Source: Dioscorea cayenensis subsp. rotundata (taxonomy: Eukaryota > Streptophyta > Magnoliopsida > Dioscoreales > Dioscoreaceae). From it: a stretch of 64,000 bases of DNA. Under the pieces are notes generated by a model that saw only the letters and a program-made list of their open reading frames with translations, was not told the origin of the DNA and did no database searches. The position numbers and the translations under genes were made by a program. How positions within the stretch are numbered: position 1 is the stretch's first letter; every line of letters starts with the position of its first letter. This document shows, one piece after another, positions 1 to 10,440 of the stretch. The stretch is from assembly GCF_009730915.1 (NCBI RefSeq), contig NC_052483.1, positions 558,001 to 622,000 of the forward strand. The letters are read 5' to 3'.

Positions 1-112
1 ACATATTCCAACCTCCCATAATTCCTCCCATCAACCAATTCATTGCCCCCACTCATTCCTTCCTTTCCTTTGCTGACAATCATAGGCACCTCTCCTTTTT
101 TCAATTCTCTCC

Positions 113-122
113 CCTCTATATA
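113..122 (+). promoter_or_regulatory. Putative TATA box of the HD-Zip gene
   Basis: A TATATA motif inside a pyrimidine-rich stretch lies about 90 bases before the ATG at 213. The spacing suits a plant core promoter with a short 5' UTR. This rests on sequence pattern only. Confidence 0.4.
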
Positions 123-212
123 TCCATCTCTATCTCCTTCCTTCTCCTTCCAACCATATTATATATTATTGTTATTATTATACATCAAGCTCATCAACCA
201 AACAATTAGCTC

Positions 213-1368
213 ATGGACATGGCTCATCAAAATGATCTTATCTGTGACACTGGCCTTGTTCTTGGCTTAGGCTATGGAAGGAGATCAACTACTAGTTATA
301 CCACTACTACAACTGCTACTGCAACTACTGCTACTACTACCACTACTACTACTACAAGGTCATCATCTCACAGGATGTCACCGGCGCCGGCAACGAAACT
401 CACTTTGAGCCTTTCAGATGATGCTTTGGGTCTGAAGATGGATGCTAATAATGATGGTAAAACAACTAGAGTTTCCTCACCTCATAGCACCCTCTCCTCC
501 TTCTCCACTGCCTACCATCCAAGTGTGAAGAAGGAGAAGGACATGGTCAGCGAGGAAGCTGAGGTTGAGAGAGTGCTCTCTTCCAGAGCCAGTGATGAAG
601 AGGATGGCGGTGGTGCCAGAAAGAAACTCAGGCTCACAAAGGAACAGTCTGCTCTCTTGGAAGAAAGGTTCAAAGAACACAGCACCCTCAATCCGGTACT
701 CCATCTAAACAATATTAATCTTTTCATGAATATATACAATCCATGCATATATATGTATATATATATATATATATATTCACAGATCTAGAGAGAGAGAGAG
801 ATAAATCTTCTGATATGAGTTTTGTCTTTTTTTCTCTTCAGAAACAAAAGCAAGCTTTGGCAAAGCAATTGAATCTTCGGCCTAGACAAGTTGAGGTCTG
901 GTTCCAGAACAGAAGAGCCAGGTTTGTTAAATTAATATATATTTGTGATTAATTGATTACTATCCATGCAGGAGCTAGCTAGCTAGTTCTTCACGTGTAT
1001 ATATATATATATATATATGCACTCATAGAAACTGATCAAGGATATATGCATGCAGGACAAAGCTAAAACAAACAGAGGTGGACTTTGAGCTTCTGAAAAG
1101 GTGCTGTGAAACTCTCACAGAAGAGAACAGAAGGTTGCAGAAGGAGTTGCAGGAGCTGAAAGCTCTCAAGTTTGCAACCCCACTCTACATGCAACTCCCT
1201 GCAGCCACCCTCACCATGTGTCCCTCTTGTGAGAGGATTGCCGGAGCCAGTGAAGCCACCAAGGGACTCGCCGGAGCCGGCACCGGCGCTGGTGTTGGTT
1301 CTAGTCCCTTTGTTATAGCTCCTAAGCCTCACTTCTTCAATCCCTTCACTCATCCAGCAGCTTGTTAG
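213..1368 (+). CDS. Homeodomain-leucine zipper class II transcription factor (HAT22/HAT9-like)
   Basis: Three exons, 213-695, 842-921 and 1056-1368, join in frame through GT..AG introns to give 291 residues. The homeodomain spans about residues 135-190 and contains the helix-3 signature [10 protein letters not shown] leucine zipper follows (about 191-226), and the class II signature CPSCE is at 243-247. Near the N-terminus are LVLGLG (15-20) and an EAR-type repressor motif LTLSL (63-67). Family knowledge: HD-Zip II proteins are nuclear, bind pseudopalindromic CAATNATTG sites as dimers, and mostly repress transcription in auxin and shade responses. Odd point: residues 28-48 are almost pure threonine, encoded by an imperfect ACT/ACC/ACA repeat. 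The ATG at 213 is chosen because it leads directly into the conserved class II N-terminus. Both introns contain AT dinucleotide runs. Confidence 0.95.
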
Positions 1369-1585
1369 CCAAAGGAGCAATATTCCAGTTATCCAGATCA
1401 AATAACACACCCACACCCAGCAGTCTGGTGTTTTTTTTCTTCACTTGGGGCTTGGGAGTTGATAATTAGTCATGATAATTATTAATTATTAAGAAGATTA
1501 GCTAGCTAGTTGGTTAGTCTCGCTATTAACCCCCCATATGATGATTGTTAATCTATACTCTTACATGTGTGTGATTCTAGCTAGC

Positions 1586-1630
<45 letters not shown>

Positions 1631-3891
1631 CTTTCTTTGATTAATTTATATGTATCAATGTATAGAGATGGATGAATGAATGAATATATTAATACATAAT
1701 ATTGTTGTAATTATGTTTTGTATTATTATTTTTATTATTAATCTTGAATTAGTACAAGTGCATGCCAAGAAGAAGGTGGTGTATTTTCTTGATGTCTGAA
1801 AAAAAGAGCTTGTTTGGGTTCAGGGCACGTGAATGTGTTTGTGGATCAGGGGAAACAATGGAGGCGAGAAAAGGTCCAAAGAAAGGGAGGAGTGGAAAGC
1901 GTGTGGGACAAGCAAGGAATGATGGGGTTGAACAAGTGATAGATAGATATATCAATAATTAATTATATATATTGAATTAAATTGATTGAAATAAATAAAT
2001 AATTAATTAATTAATTGATTAAACATATTGTTTTATTTGAGAGTCATCAGTCATGCCATCTATCAATTTGTTATTCCAAATGAGAGTCTCAAGGAAGCAC
2101 GTATTTGTACAATCAAAGAGGTTGCCTCCTTGAGACCCCACACCCAACTTCGATGACCCTTGTTGTCTGGTTCATGCTTTGCTCTTCTTCGCTTGTCCGG
2201 ATGGTTTGGTTTAGATTGGATGAACAATCATTAGTTTATTTATTTATTTATTCTTATCAACAACTAATAAAACTTTCAATGTTCTCTTTTTGTTCTTTTT
2301 ATAATTGTCTGTTTTCGTATCCTGATCTTTTTTTTAAATAATTTGCAACTTAATTTTTTTTTTAAGAGATCATGATTTCTCCGGTTTTATTAATAAAATA
2401 AGACTAGACAATCTAGCGTTAGAGCACTTTTTAAAAAGACAATATCTTGGCAGTAAATACGTCTATTTTTCACCAAAAGAGAAGAAAAATATTCAATATG
2501 TAATGAGTGACAAATTTAGAAACAAATTATTTAAATAAAAATACAAAAATAATAATAATAATAAATTGAATAATGAATCATGCTGTTGTTGTTGACGCTT
2601 ATATAAATGCATGAAAACGTACAAGACGGAGGAGAGTATATGACCCGTGAATGTATTTGAAAACACAGCATGGAAGGTCACACAAATGAAATGATCCTAA
2701 TTCATTAACAAAGGTGGCAATTAAAGGGGTTTAAACGTGGTCAGGGTCCACCATTGAAGGAGTCATGGCTTTGGAGTTATACCAACTCCCCCACATTAAT
2801 TCAATATATATGACCATATATGCCATCGTACAATCATCATCATTATCATCAACCCAATATTATTATTATTACTATTCTTTCTTATTATTTCTTGGTCTAT
2901 GTTTATGGTGGAATCACAACTCAAATGTCACTCTCTCTATCTCTTTTTCACACACACACACACACAACAACAACACACACGCATACACAGAAGCAGACTC
3001 ACATCTGTTGCAATTTCCTTAGAGTCCAAGATTCTTGGCAATATGTATGTGGTCAGCCATGATCTCAGTGGGTGGAATGTTGCAGCACCTAATCATCTTC
3101 CAGACTTTGTTTCTCGCTAGGTGTGCACATGTGGTGCATGTCTCCAAACATATTCATCATTCAATGAATTGAATTCAAGTGAAATATATGTATGTCCATT
3201 CAAAGTGTCATGTGTATAATTTTTCTCTTTCCTCTCAAATCAATTTTTTTTCTTCCTCCTGAAATGAACTCATTTAACACCTAACTTCTATCAATGACTT
3301 AGTAAATCCACGTTTTTTTTTTTTAATTTTATTTTAGGTAAATGACTAACAATAAGCACCTTTCATGAGAGATTTTTCAAAGGATATGCAAATATAAAAA
3401 TGCACCAATTAGAGTCGTTTATTGACTTCATAGATATTTATTAACTCTGTTAGATATCAGATGGCAGGACAATGAAAATCCATCACGTATATGCCTAGAA
3501 TATTTACATTAACTATATTGAGCTAATAAGTCTTCCATACCATGTAACCTTGGAAAAAAGAGATATAACTCCTCTAAAAAAGTATCTATCCGAAACTTAT
3601 TTAAAATAATATTATAAACAGTATCTTAGCTCGGAAATAATGTACAAATAGTACTTGTATATTACTTAAAGTACTGCTGCAATATCTACCTATCCATCTA
3701 TTGTCCAAGTGACAAGCCATTACACTGGGCAGTGGTTGTCTACATGTTTTTTTTTCTTAATTTACCTATGTATTTAAATAAAAATTACCGTCAATACAGT
3801 ATCTGTGCATCATTTCAAAGGAGAAAGATATATATCTTAGATATATATATATAATAAATCTGCATCCAAGCTTTTATATATCTAGCTTGTC
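1369..3891. other. Intergenic region with microsatellites
   Basis: This holds the 3' UTR of the HD-Zip gene, a GT dinucleotide microsatellite (about 1593-1628), a CA run near 2950-2970 and AT-rich sequence. Open frames here are short and lack recognisable domains or codon structure. I see no gene. Confidence 0.6.
1593..1628. repeat. (GT)n microsatellite
   Basis: An uninterrupted GT dinucleotide run in the 3' flank of the HD-Zip gene. It is likely length-polymorphic. Confidence 0.9.
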
Positions 3892-4038
3892 TTATTCCGT
3901 TGATAATCCACGGTTGCTTACAAAGAAATACTCATCAAGCTTTGGAGTAGGACCTTCATGAATTGGCTTTCTTTGATGGTCCTTATCACAAGGTATTAGA
4001 TGTTGATGATGTGGTTGCTGTTGTTTTTGTTGTTGCAT
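3892..4038 (-). CDS. Unrecognised small open frame, 48 residues
   Basis: On the minus strand an ATG at 4038 opens a 48-codon frame ending in TAA at 3892. The N-terminal part is rich in Gln and His (MQQQKQQQPHH). The C-terminal half, containing KPIHEGPTPKLDEYFF, looks unlike random AT-rich translation. The frame stays open upstream of the ATG as far as a TGA. An AG before position 4070 could be a splice acceptor, so this may be the last exon of a longer minus-strand gene. No family is recognised and no function is proposed. Confidence 0.2.
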   Translation of the reverse strand: MQQQKQQQPHHQHLIPCDKDHQRKPIHEGPTPKLDEYFFVSNRGLSTE

Positions 4039-5445
4039 GATCTTATCATCAATCAAGTGTAGTGAATCTATTGAGATATTTCATATTGTTTTACACCTTG
4101 TTTGATAGTTGCATAGAAGCCGCTAATTGAGTCCTAGAGTGTTTTGATGACAAGGAGACTACTAATATCATGAAAGGATGAAAGAAAAGGACATAATGTC
4201 ATGGTCATTAATTAGCTAATACATATATATATATATATGGCAATAATAGATAATGATATTTTTGAACATACATCATGCATATACAAGATCAGGACCACAA
4301 ATTTTAAGGGCTGTTTCCTTGATGGACTAATGTCATACTTGAACAACTTTATAAAGGTCCACCCAATAATTCCAAACTTGTGAGCAATGCTCAAGACTTT
4401 CAAAAGAGCATTATTTCTTAATGGAATCTGAGGCCATGTACAGATCATTGGTGGCATGAAAGCGAGAGTAATATTTGTCATCAAGTATTGAAAAGGATTT
4501 AGAACAAACATTGCACAAAGTTTTGCTCTTTTTTGTGGGTTTGAGGCTTGGCTTTAGAATGAAACTATTTATAAGATTAAACAAATTTGCAACTAATATG
4601 CCATTTTAATTAAATAGAAAACACGAGTACTTATTTATGGGGTCCAGTTGAAAACAGCCCTGTATTTATGGTGGCGAACCAAACAATACATTAACCTAAC
4701 TTATTCCTTTTTCTTTACTCAGACATTATAGAATTTAGTTTCTAAAGCAAAAGTTATATAAATCAAGATAATAATCCATATACTATTATCCTGAAAACTT
4801 TAGAATATATATAAGTCAAGTTTAATCCTAATCACCTAAAGCAATTAATCAGCTGATCAATTGAATAGACATAAAGGGTACACTTGCTGACCTTCCTTTT
4901 CTTTTCCCATATGCATATAATTAAACGTGAATGCGCCATGTTTATTAATGAAAAGAAGATGCAGCACATGGAGTAGAAAATAAATTTTGACAAATATAAA
5001 CTATTTGGTATGGATAAAAAAAATCATTGAAAAAGAAAGGTGTAAGTTTGAATAAAAGAAAAGATTCGATTTGATCAAATTCATCCCTATCTACTTTTCT
5101 TATAAAGACACAATTATTTTATATTTAATGAAAATGATATTTTTTTTATTTGGCTTAAACAATCTTCTGCCACAGGACTCATGAATTATACAGTTTAGAA
5201 TTTTTTGAACATCAATACAAACCAGGTAATCAACATGATACAATGACTTAATTAACAAGGCGCAATCTCACTGGATTACTTTTAATTCAAATCACCCTCG
5301 GGCTTTAGGGTTTTATCCTTTTTATTTGTTTCTCTATGTTCTTCATCATGTCTGTGTTGTGTTTCTAACTTCTATCTTTTTGTTTTCTATTTGTATTGTA
5401 TAACAGTCTTTACGCCTAGTGGATTATTTGTATAATTCTTCTATT
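4039..5445. other. AT-rich intergenic region
   Basis: No gene is recognised. A minus-strand open frame at 4212-4511 is mostly hydrophobic, AT-rich translation with no known motif. Confidence 0.5.
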
Positions 5446-7841
5446 ATATTGTTGTTTTTTTTTAAAGGTGGATATACCACCACTATTAATAAAAACGATG
5501 AGCACAGATACAACCCTCAACCAAAAGAGACCACAAACTAAACAGCAGTCCACTAGCCATGGAACAAAACCAAAACCAGAAACAAGAACAAAACACAACC
5601 CTAACACCACAGAAAAGAACACCCTTTCTCTGCCCCCTGGTGACCAACTCTCAACTAGCCCATGATCTGATCATATGCCTCCTCGGCCCTCGCTCATTCC
5701 CCCAGTACTTCCTCTGTTGCAATAACTCCAGACTGCAACGAACTGTGGCAATGGAGTCATCAAACATCTCCTTGGTAATGTTTGCAGCGGCAATATCGGA
5801 CCCAACACCTAGCCCAGTTTCAAACCCAACCGTTGAAACAAGTGTTGATCCAAGAAACAAACCACAAACAGAATCAACATTTGTTCCCGGGTCTAGCCCA
5901 ACACAAGTAGCACAGCTCTTGACTTGTTGAAAGAAGCTTTCCAACTTAACACCCAAGGTCTTGCCCCTTCTCTGGCCCATCACACGACTCATTTCACCCA
6001 ACAGCAAAGTACCCCTATGACTCAAAAACTCACTGTGCAAGAGCGGCTCAGGGCCCAAACACCAACTCAGCCTAACCTCTGAGTCAACATGTATGGCCAT
6101 CTGAAACTTGGCCACGTCCACACGTAAATCCAAAGAGAGCTGTCTCTGCAAGAAAAATATATGCCTTTTCACCTCCCCCGACTTCATCACCTTGGTCTCC
6201 CAGATCTCGGACTCCGCAAACTTGTCAGAGGTCTCGATCTTAGCACTCTGCACCTTCAGAGACCAAACGCACCACAAGTCAACAAACTAAAGCCTCGAGC
6301 CCATCGCTCTTGATGTGTCAACCCTCGTTGGACGCACGCGCCCGGGAAATCGAGCTCTCTCCCAACTAACGGTTCCTTTCCGGTATCTGGGGTGGCTGCC
6401 GGTCGACAGCGCGTGAGGGACTGGCTCATCAATGACACTGTGGAAACAGTGCTCACCCACCATTGATGAGGCCACAACTCCACGATCGTGGAAACAAAGC
6501 TCCACCACATCCAGTATCTCCACCGTACGTAGCCAATATCGACAACACCACCGAGCTAACAAACTTGGGAATTCTCTCATCACGAGTCACAAAGCCACCT
6601 GTGCGAGAGCAAAGTTTCATCGCAACAGAGCCTTTCAAGAAATCCAGCACCGTGTTCTTCTTTTTCTCCTCCAATGCCCAGTGAGGGCGCCCCGCTTCAC
6701 CTCAACTGATTTCTTGCTGGAGAAGAAGCACAACACGATCAACGTTAGGTCGATCTTACTCCCCACCCATTCGTTCTCCAGTCTCCTACGCAACGATAAT
6801 CTATTCTTCACCCGATTCCCCCGAGCTAACAAACTTAGGAATTCTCTCATCACGAGTCACAAAAGCCACCTATGCGAGAGCAAAGTTTCATCGCAATAGA
6901 GCCTTTCAAGAAATCCAGCACCGTGTTCTTCTTTTTCTCCTCCAATGCCCAGTGAGGGCGCCCCGCTTCACCTCAACTGATTTCTTGCTGGAGAAGAAGC
7001 ACAACACGATCAACGTTAGGTCGATCTCACTCCCCACCCATTCGTTCTCCAGTCTCCTACGCAACGATAATCTATTCTTCACCCGATTCCCCCGAGCTAA
7101 CAAACTTAGGAATTCTCTCATCACGAGTCACAAAGCCACCTATGCGAGAGCAAAGTTTCATCGCAACAGAGCCTTTCAAGAAATCCCGCACCGTGTGCTT
7201 CTTTTTCTCCTCCAATGCCCAGTGATGGCGCCCCGCTCCACCTCAACTGATTTCTTGCTGGAGAAGAAGCACAACACGATCAGCGTCAGGTCGATCTCAC
7301 TCCCCACCCATTCGTTCTCCAGTCTCCTACGCAACGATAATCTATTCTTCACCCGATTCCCAACTCTTTTTCTCATCCTTTTCTTATCAAGAAGAACAAC
7401 AATAGGGCGAACACACTCCTTCATTTGCTTGCCGATCTCCTCCGGTTGGATATCATGAGTGAACCTCTGCTCCTCCATGGTTCCATCCCTCGATCCGCTC
7501 ATCCACTGTGCCTCAGACCACGCCCACTTCTGTTTAACAGCTCTTCCTCGCAGTGTGAAATGAACAACAAGCAGCAACTCACTATCAACACCTGGAGCCA
7601 CTTGATGATACATCATCTCCTCCTCATCCCAAGGAGACTGCTCCAACAGAGCCAACAACCCATCTTCATCCTCCGTCTCATCACCAAACATCCAGGGAAA
7701 ATCTCTGACTTCATCATGAGCGGAAGACAAGATACCAACTGGAGCAAAGAAACCTAAGCCGTCCGACAAGAAGCAAAGATGAACGTCGCCCTGCATCATC
7801 CCTTCGTATTCATAAGAAACCCAAGCAAATCATATTGTTGT
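5446..7841 (-). mobile_element. Retrotransposed block with 10-bp target-site duplication
   Basis: The block 5456-7831 is clearly more GC-rich than its flanks. The 10-bp direct repeat ATATTGTTGT lies on both sides (5446-5455 and 7832-7841). A T-run followed by a GGTGGATATACCACC-like motif starts the left side. This resembles the 3' tails of LINE copies elsewhere in the window (26.16 kb, 63.6 kb), so the element reads on the minus strand. Minus-strand open frames at 5651-6277 and 7176-7799 are long but carry no domain I recognise. They are interrupted by stops, so the copy is dead. It contains a 270-bp triplication. The LINE assignment rests on the tail and the target duplication, not on a polymerase domain. 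Confidence 0.65.
6552..7361 (-). repeat. Three tandem copies of a ~270-bp unit
   Basis: Copies start at 6552, 6822 and 7093, each at the motif CGAGCTAACAAACTT, giving periods of 270 and 271 bases. They differ by a handful of substitutions and one A insertion (about 6860). The third copy leaves the repeat after CCCGATTCCC near 7361. The unit holds part of a minus-strand open frame, seen as repeated NRVKNRLSLRRRLENEWVG. Confidence 0.93.
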
Positions 7842-9109
7842 ATTTTGATTTATTTGAATGAATATGGCTTATCCAAATTTTTTTTTAAAAATCATAATTA
7901 ATTATAGTTTTTTTTTCATGATCAGTTGTAATAGACAATTGCATGATTGCTATCAATTTTCATATTACAAACAGTGGTAGAAGAGAGTCGGCGGCACTCA
8001 TCAAATTTTATTTAATTTTTTTTAACGATTAATAACTAGATGCAATAAGATAAAAAGAATATTCAGAAGACAATATATATACATTTATAAAAATAAATAA
8101 ACTACATATATTAAGTAAAATCATGAGAAGTTCATAAAGCATAATAGATTCATATTCCAATAGTATTGGTTTCACTACTAAGATTGTCGGTATAGAAAGT
8201 TCAAGTCTAACTGGATACAATATTAATAATGAGTTTCCGATTATCGATGTGAGTTTGCAGACTAAACCCATATTATAAAGTGAGAGTGTATAGACCAAGA
8301 GATTAATTTTCAGGGCTATATAATATTAATATGCCCCTTAACAGATACTGCATTTGTTGTATTTGTAAAAAAAATCATAAGATAATACTACTAAACATAA
8401 AATATATTATCACCATAAAACACGATCCTAAATACATTTTGTCTTTTTTTCTTTATTTTTTCTATTAATTTTATTGAAAATGTAGTTTTTTTTATTTTTA
8501 TAAAAAAAAATTGTAGTTTTCTTGACTATTATAAAATATTTTTTTTATATATAATGTGAATGAGACGTCACACATAGGTCTTCTAATTAATTAGAGTTGA
8601 ATTTTTTATCTCCTCCGTAGAAATAAAATGCCTTATATACCTGTCCATTGTAACCGTTGCATTTTGAGAACTCATCATAATCAAAGTTATCCAATCTCAG
8701 GTAATATAAGATAGGTATATCACATGGTTGAAAGTGAGGCACCTTGGTTTTCATTGGGGAGTCAGCAAGTTTCAAGAGGCCCATCAACTTTTGAATTAAT
8801 AAATTTGCATCAAAACAATGAGGAGAGGATTCAATTGGACTATAGGCGGAAGCCTTTGCTTTTTGTTCTCATTTGGAAAGTGCACTAAATTCACAATTAA
8901 ACAATGCTGGCTGATAAACCTCAAAGGCCTTTTGGTAGTTGCTTTTCAAGCAGACCATTAACTCCTCTCCACTACTCTCTTTAACTCCCCAACACTCTCC
9001 TTTGCAGCTAAAACTAGTCTAGCTTTCTCTATAGATGATCAGATGGGATGCAACAAGTCTCACCTATTCTCCATTCTCTCATCCAAATTAACCTCCCCAC
9101 AAGCTGCAT
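7842..9109. other. Intergenic region upstream of the CLE gene
   Basis: AT-rich sequence with poly-A/T tracts. Short open frames on the minus strand (8029-8298, 8587-8787) have no recognised motif. I see no gene. Confidence 0.5.
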
Positions 9110-9119
9110 CATATATATA
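9110..9119 (+). promoter_or_regulatory. Putative TATA box of the CLE gene
   Basis: ATATATATAG lies about 45 bases before the ATG at 9159, a normal core-promoter spacing for a short leader. Confidence 0.45.
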
Positions 9120-9158
9120 GCCAAGGTTGAGCCATTTCCATAACTCTTCTTCTCTTTG

Positions 9159-9386
9159 ATGGTTCATTGTTATCATCCTTCTTGTCTTAGAAATCAAAAG
9201 ATGGCTGCCATTGTTGTTATCTTTGTGTTAGTTGTACTAGTACTCTTCTTTGTTGTTGCTCCTTCTCTGCTCCATTTTGCTGATCATCAAGAGTTAAATA
9301 ATGCACCAATTCCATCCCCCCTCAATATCACATTTGAAGACAAGAGAGCAGTTCCAACTGGTTCAAACCCTCTTCACAACAGGTAG
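9159..9386 (+). CDS. CLE-family signalling peptide precursor
   Basis: A single-exon 75-residue precursor. A strongly hydrophobic N-terminal segment (about residues 16-37) is a signal peptide or anchor. A short variable region follows, and the protein ends in the CLE motif RAVPTGSNPLHNR at 63-75. Family knowledge: the 12- or 13-residue CLE motif is cut out of a secreted precursor, proline-hydroxylated, and read by leucine-rich-repeat receptor kinases that control meristem and vascular fate. Essential positions are present (R1, P4, G6, N8, P9, H11, N12). Ser at position 7 replaces the common Pro. The ATG at 9159 gives a 14-residue leader before the hydrophobic core; an in-frame ATG at 9201 would start right at it, and either is possible. 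The exact CLE number cannot be assigned. Confidence 0.88.
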   Translation: MVHCYHPSCLRNQKMAAIVVIFVLVVLVLFFVVAPSLLHFADHQELNNAPIPSPLNITFEDKRAVPTGSNPLHNR

Positions 9387-9689
9387 CTAGCTAGAGCAAC
9401 GTAACAGGTCATATGTGTATCTATTTTGAGAGGGTTTTTTTATTATTATTTAAAGCTTATTTTCTTTTATGCGGTTTTGCTTTAATTCTCCCTTGTAGAA
9501 CGAATTAAGACGTTGTTATTGGTTTTCTTTTTTTCCTTATTTGCTTGGATTCCTTCAAATTAATGCAGGATGTTTATCTACATATCCATACACACCTAAC
9601 AAGTACAGTAAAGCACATGAAATTAATTAAATAGCATTGCATGCAATTAAATATATATCATGCAAATTAAGAAAATAAGAAGCACTTGA

Positions 9690-9720
<31 letters not shown>

Positions 9721-9826
9721 GAGATGGTGAGTGGTCGGTGCATGCGCTTGCTAGAGGTAATTGTTTTGTTTGTTTGTTATAGTGGTGTAAGTGAAAAAGA
9801 GGTTTGATGGGAGGCAGGAGTTGTTA

Positions 9827-9864
<38 letters not shown>

Positions 9865-10079
9865 AAGAAAGAACTTTTGTTTGGTCGGACTTTCAATTTT
9901 GTTATTCTTGTAAGGGCAGGAGTGAACACAAAGTGGAAGAACAGTGGCTTTTATTGTCGATGATGTTGCTGGTTCTTTTATTTATTTCAAGGAGAGCCAT
10001 GATGATCATATATGATGAATGAATACATATAATTAACTGTACGTACTATATTTTTCATATTCACGCATGATGCTTACTA

Positions 10080-10114
<35 letters not shown>

Positions 10115-10440
10115 ACTTTAATTAACATATAATTAATTTGGTTTTAATGAGAACCACGTCCTGGATTTATGTTTTTGTTTTACAAAGCTTGCAATTAGAT
10201 AACTTGAATAGAATGAAAATGAGCTCAAACAAGTTCGTCCTTAATTTTGGTTAATTATATATATATATATATATATTGCATGCGCATCTAGTGTTCAATA
10301 TTGAAAAGGCTTTCCAAATAAGCATATTATTTTAATCGGAAAGAATAAAATTTTACCAAATTGACTTGTCCGCTCACTAATAACCATCCAAGTTAGTGAT
10401 AGTGATCACCAGCAAGTCATCAATATCATAAAAAATGTGG
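9387..10440. other. Intergenic region, AT dinucleotide repeats
   Basis: It contains several TA microsatellites (about 9690-9717, 9833-9861, 10082-10113, 10256-10276). No gene is recognised. Confidence 0.6.

Noticed and set aside
1762-1962. Plus-strand open frame rich in Arg/Lys
   Set aside because: Short, no domain, overlapped by an equally long frame on the other strand; it lies in the 3' flank of the HD-Zip gene.
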